Positions 63,143-64,000 of a stretch of DNA of 64,000 bases are shown one piece after another. Source of the stretch: Turicibacter sp. TJ11 (GTDB lineage Bacteria; Bacillota_I; Bacilli_A; MOL361; Turicibacteraceae); the NCBI RefSeq assembly GCF_021497505.1, contig NZ_CP069349.1, forward strand, positions 2,017,001 to 2,081,000, written 5' to 3'. Position 1 is the stretch's first letter, and each line of letters opens with the position of its first letter. A model generated the notes under the pieces. That model saw only the letters and a list, made by a program, of their open reading frames with translations. It had not been told where the DNA came from and ran no database searches. The translations under genes and the position numbers were made by a program.

Positions 63143-63151
63143 TTATCCACA
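63143..63151. other. DnaA-box nonamer
   Basis: TTATCCACA immediately after the DUF2798 stop codon. Confidence 0.5.
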
Positions 63152-63188
63152 AAAAAAGTTTACCTATTCATAAGGTAAACTTTTTTTA
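63150..63188. terminator. Shared terminator
   Basis: AAAAAAAGTTTACCTA/TAAGGTAAACTTTTTTTAG between two convergent genes; overlaps the hydrolase stop. Confidence 0.88.
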
Positions 63189-64000
63189 GTTTTGATGATG
63201 AATAATTAATTGATCAGGATAAGAATAAAACTTCAGTGTATTTCCATCTAATACTTCTTTTTTTAAATCAATCGCATAGATCTGTGGATTAGTATACGTT
63301 GAATAATAATAAATCTGCTGATTGGAGCATATACATGAAGTATAAAGCGTAATAAAAGACTCATTTGAACGTGTTTGAACAATTCCTTCTAACATGGCTA
63401 CACTATTTAAGATACGGAAGCATTCTAAAATTCCTCCTTCATAATTAACATCTAAATTAATATGATTTCTTAAAAAAGAGGCTTTAACAAAACGAGAAGA
63501 TGACGAATAATCCCCAGGAAGTCCTAATCCTCCAAAACCTTGAGAATAAGGCTTTAGTAATTCATTGCCCCATTTGACATCATTTGATTGTTTGTCTGAT
63601 ACATTGAGATATCTATTTAAATTAGTTAAATGCCAATCATAAGTTGGAGAATTAGTTAAAACTCCTACCTTATTGTAATAAGCTCGAAATGAAGTCCTGG
63701 TTTTTTCAATAACAATAGAATCACCCGTTGCATCTGAAACCAACCAGTGAACTTGTGTAGCTAAAGCACCTTGATCATCTAAAGGTGCCACTATATTTAA
63801 ATTTTTTAATCCTTCTTTTAACTCTTTAACCGTTGTAAAGTTTGCTAAAATCCAAAAAGTTACATCATAAGGTAGAATATTTTCTTTTTCTTCTATTAAT
63901 TGATCAGCCCATATATTTTGACTAGGTAATTCTAAGATAGCACATGTTAAACCTTTTTCATTCACACCATCAGCAAAAATAAAATAACCATCACTTGAAA
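63186..64000 (-). CDS. Choloylglycine hydrolase family protein (bile-salt hydrolase/penicillin acylase), truncated by the window
   Basis: The window holds about the last 270 codons; the N-terminal Cys nucleophile lies beyond 64000. The frame continues past 63965 as ...YFIFADGVNEKGLT, the usual second strand. Visible active-site residues are N in VLTNSPTYDWHLTNL and R in GDYSSSSRFVKASF. The rest aligns with Ntn hydrolases that cleave conjugated bile salts or penicillin V. Bile-salt specificity is an inference. In Turicibacter such enzymes are a known trait. Confidence 0.85.
   Translation of the reverse strand, partial: SSDGYFIFADGVNEKGLTCAILELPSQNIWADQLIEEKENILPYDVTFWILANFTTVKELKEGLKNLNIVAPLDDQGALATQVHWLVSDATGDSIVIEKTRTSFRAYYNKVGVLTNSPTYDWHLTNLNRYLNVSDKQSNDVKWGNELLKPYSQGFGGLGLPGDYSSSSRFVKASFLRNHINLDVNYEGGILECFRILNSVAMLEGIVQTRSNESFITLYTSCICSNQQIYYYSTYTNPQIYAIDLKKEVLDGNTLKFYSYPDQLIIHHQN

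Overview
The window is AT-rich, low-GC Gram-positive DNA. Ribosome-binding sites are AGGAGG-like, intrinsic terminators are numerous, and the gene set includes UppP, a cold-shock protein, a Glc-family PTS, a Fur-box siderophore importer, a guanine-riboswitch xanthine operon and a choloylglycine (bile-salt) hydrolase. Together these suggest a gut Firmicute. My best guess is the Turicibacter/Erysipelotrichia neighbourhood, which is inferred from the overall look and not proven by a marker.

Layout. 1-4900 holds the end of an ABC-F ATPase, an acetyltransferase, two cell-surface-type proteins, small redox and zinc-ribbon proteins, and yebC. 4862-12708 is a 7.8-kb integrative element in the 3' end of yebC. 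It is bounded by a perfect 52-bp direct repeat (attL 4862-4913, attR 12657-12708), and yebC's probable original terminator is now stranded beyond attR at 12751. The element encodes a tyrosine integrase, a DUF5348-like protein, several unknown small proteins, a GIY-YIG-nuclease-containing protein and an SF2 DEIH helicase. It also has more than 3 kb of structured non-coding DNA: a twice-repeated conserved motif, iteron-like repeats, and a leader with an attenuator-like hairpin and two micro-ORFs. No relaxase, capsid or recognised Rep gene is visible. This is the best candidate in the window for an undescribed system.

13-31 kb holds cspA, cell-envelope genes (uppP, a VanY-type carboxypeptidase, an amidase), a peptidase and an alpha-galactoside locus (AraC regulator, GH36 alpha-galactosidase, PTS EIIBC). 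Three IS1182-type elements interrupt it. Two of them sit exactly in the loop of an intrinsic terminator. The third lies just upstream of a decayed LiaF-like membrane gene.

31-48 kb holds an AbgT transporter, a divergent M28 family member, two metallophosphoesterases, SH3 and lipoprotein surface genes, an esterase, a Fur-box siderophore ABC operon, a ComEC-like lipoprotein hydrolase and phosphoglycerate mutase. 48-64 kb holds a remnant of a sugar-ABC ATPase, a tandem pair of surface alkaline phosphatases under a four-repeat PHO-type box, the riboswitch-controlled pbuX-xpt operon, an RsmF-type methyltransferase, a Ca2+/H+ antiporter, an EAL phosphodiesterase with a large sensor region, PhnA, a lone holin-like protein, a MarR/DUF2798 divergent pair with a duplicated operator, and a truncated choloylglycine hydrolase.

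Perfect DnaA-box nonamers recur in the intergenic regions across the whole window. All coordinates and motifs were read by eye. No database search, folding program or alignment software was run.
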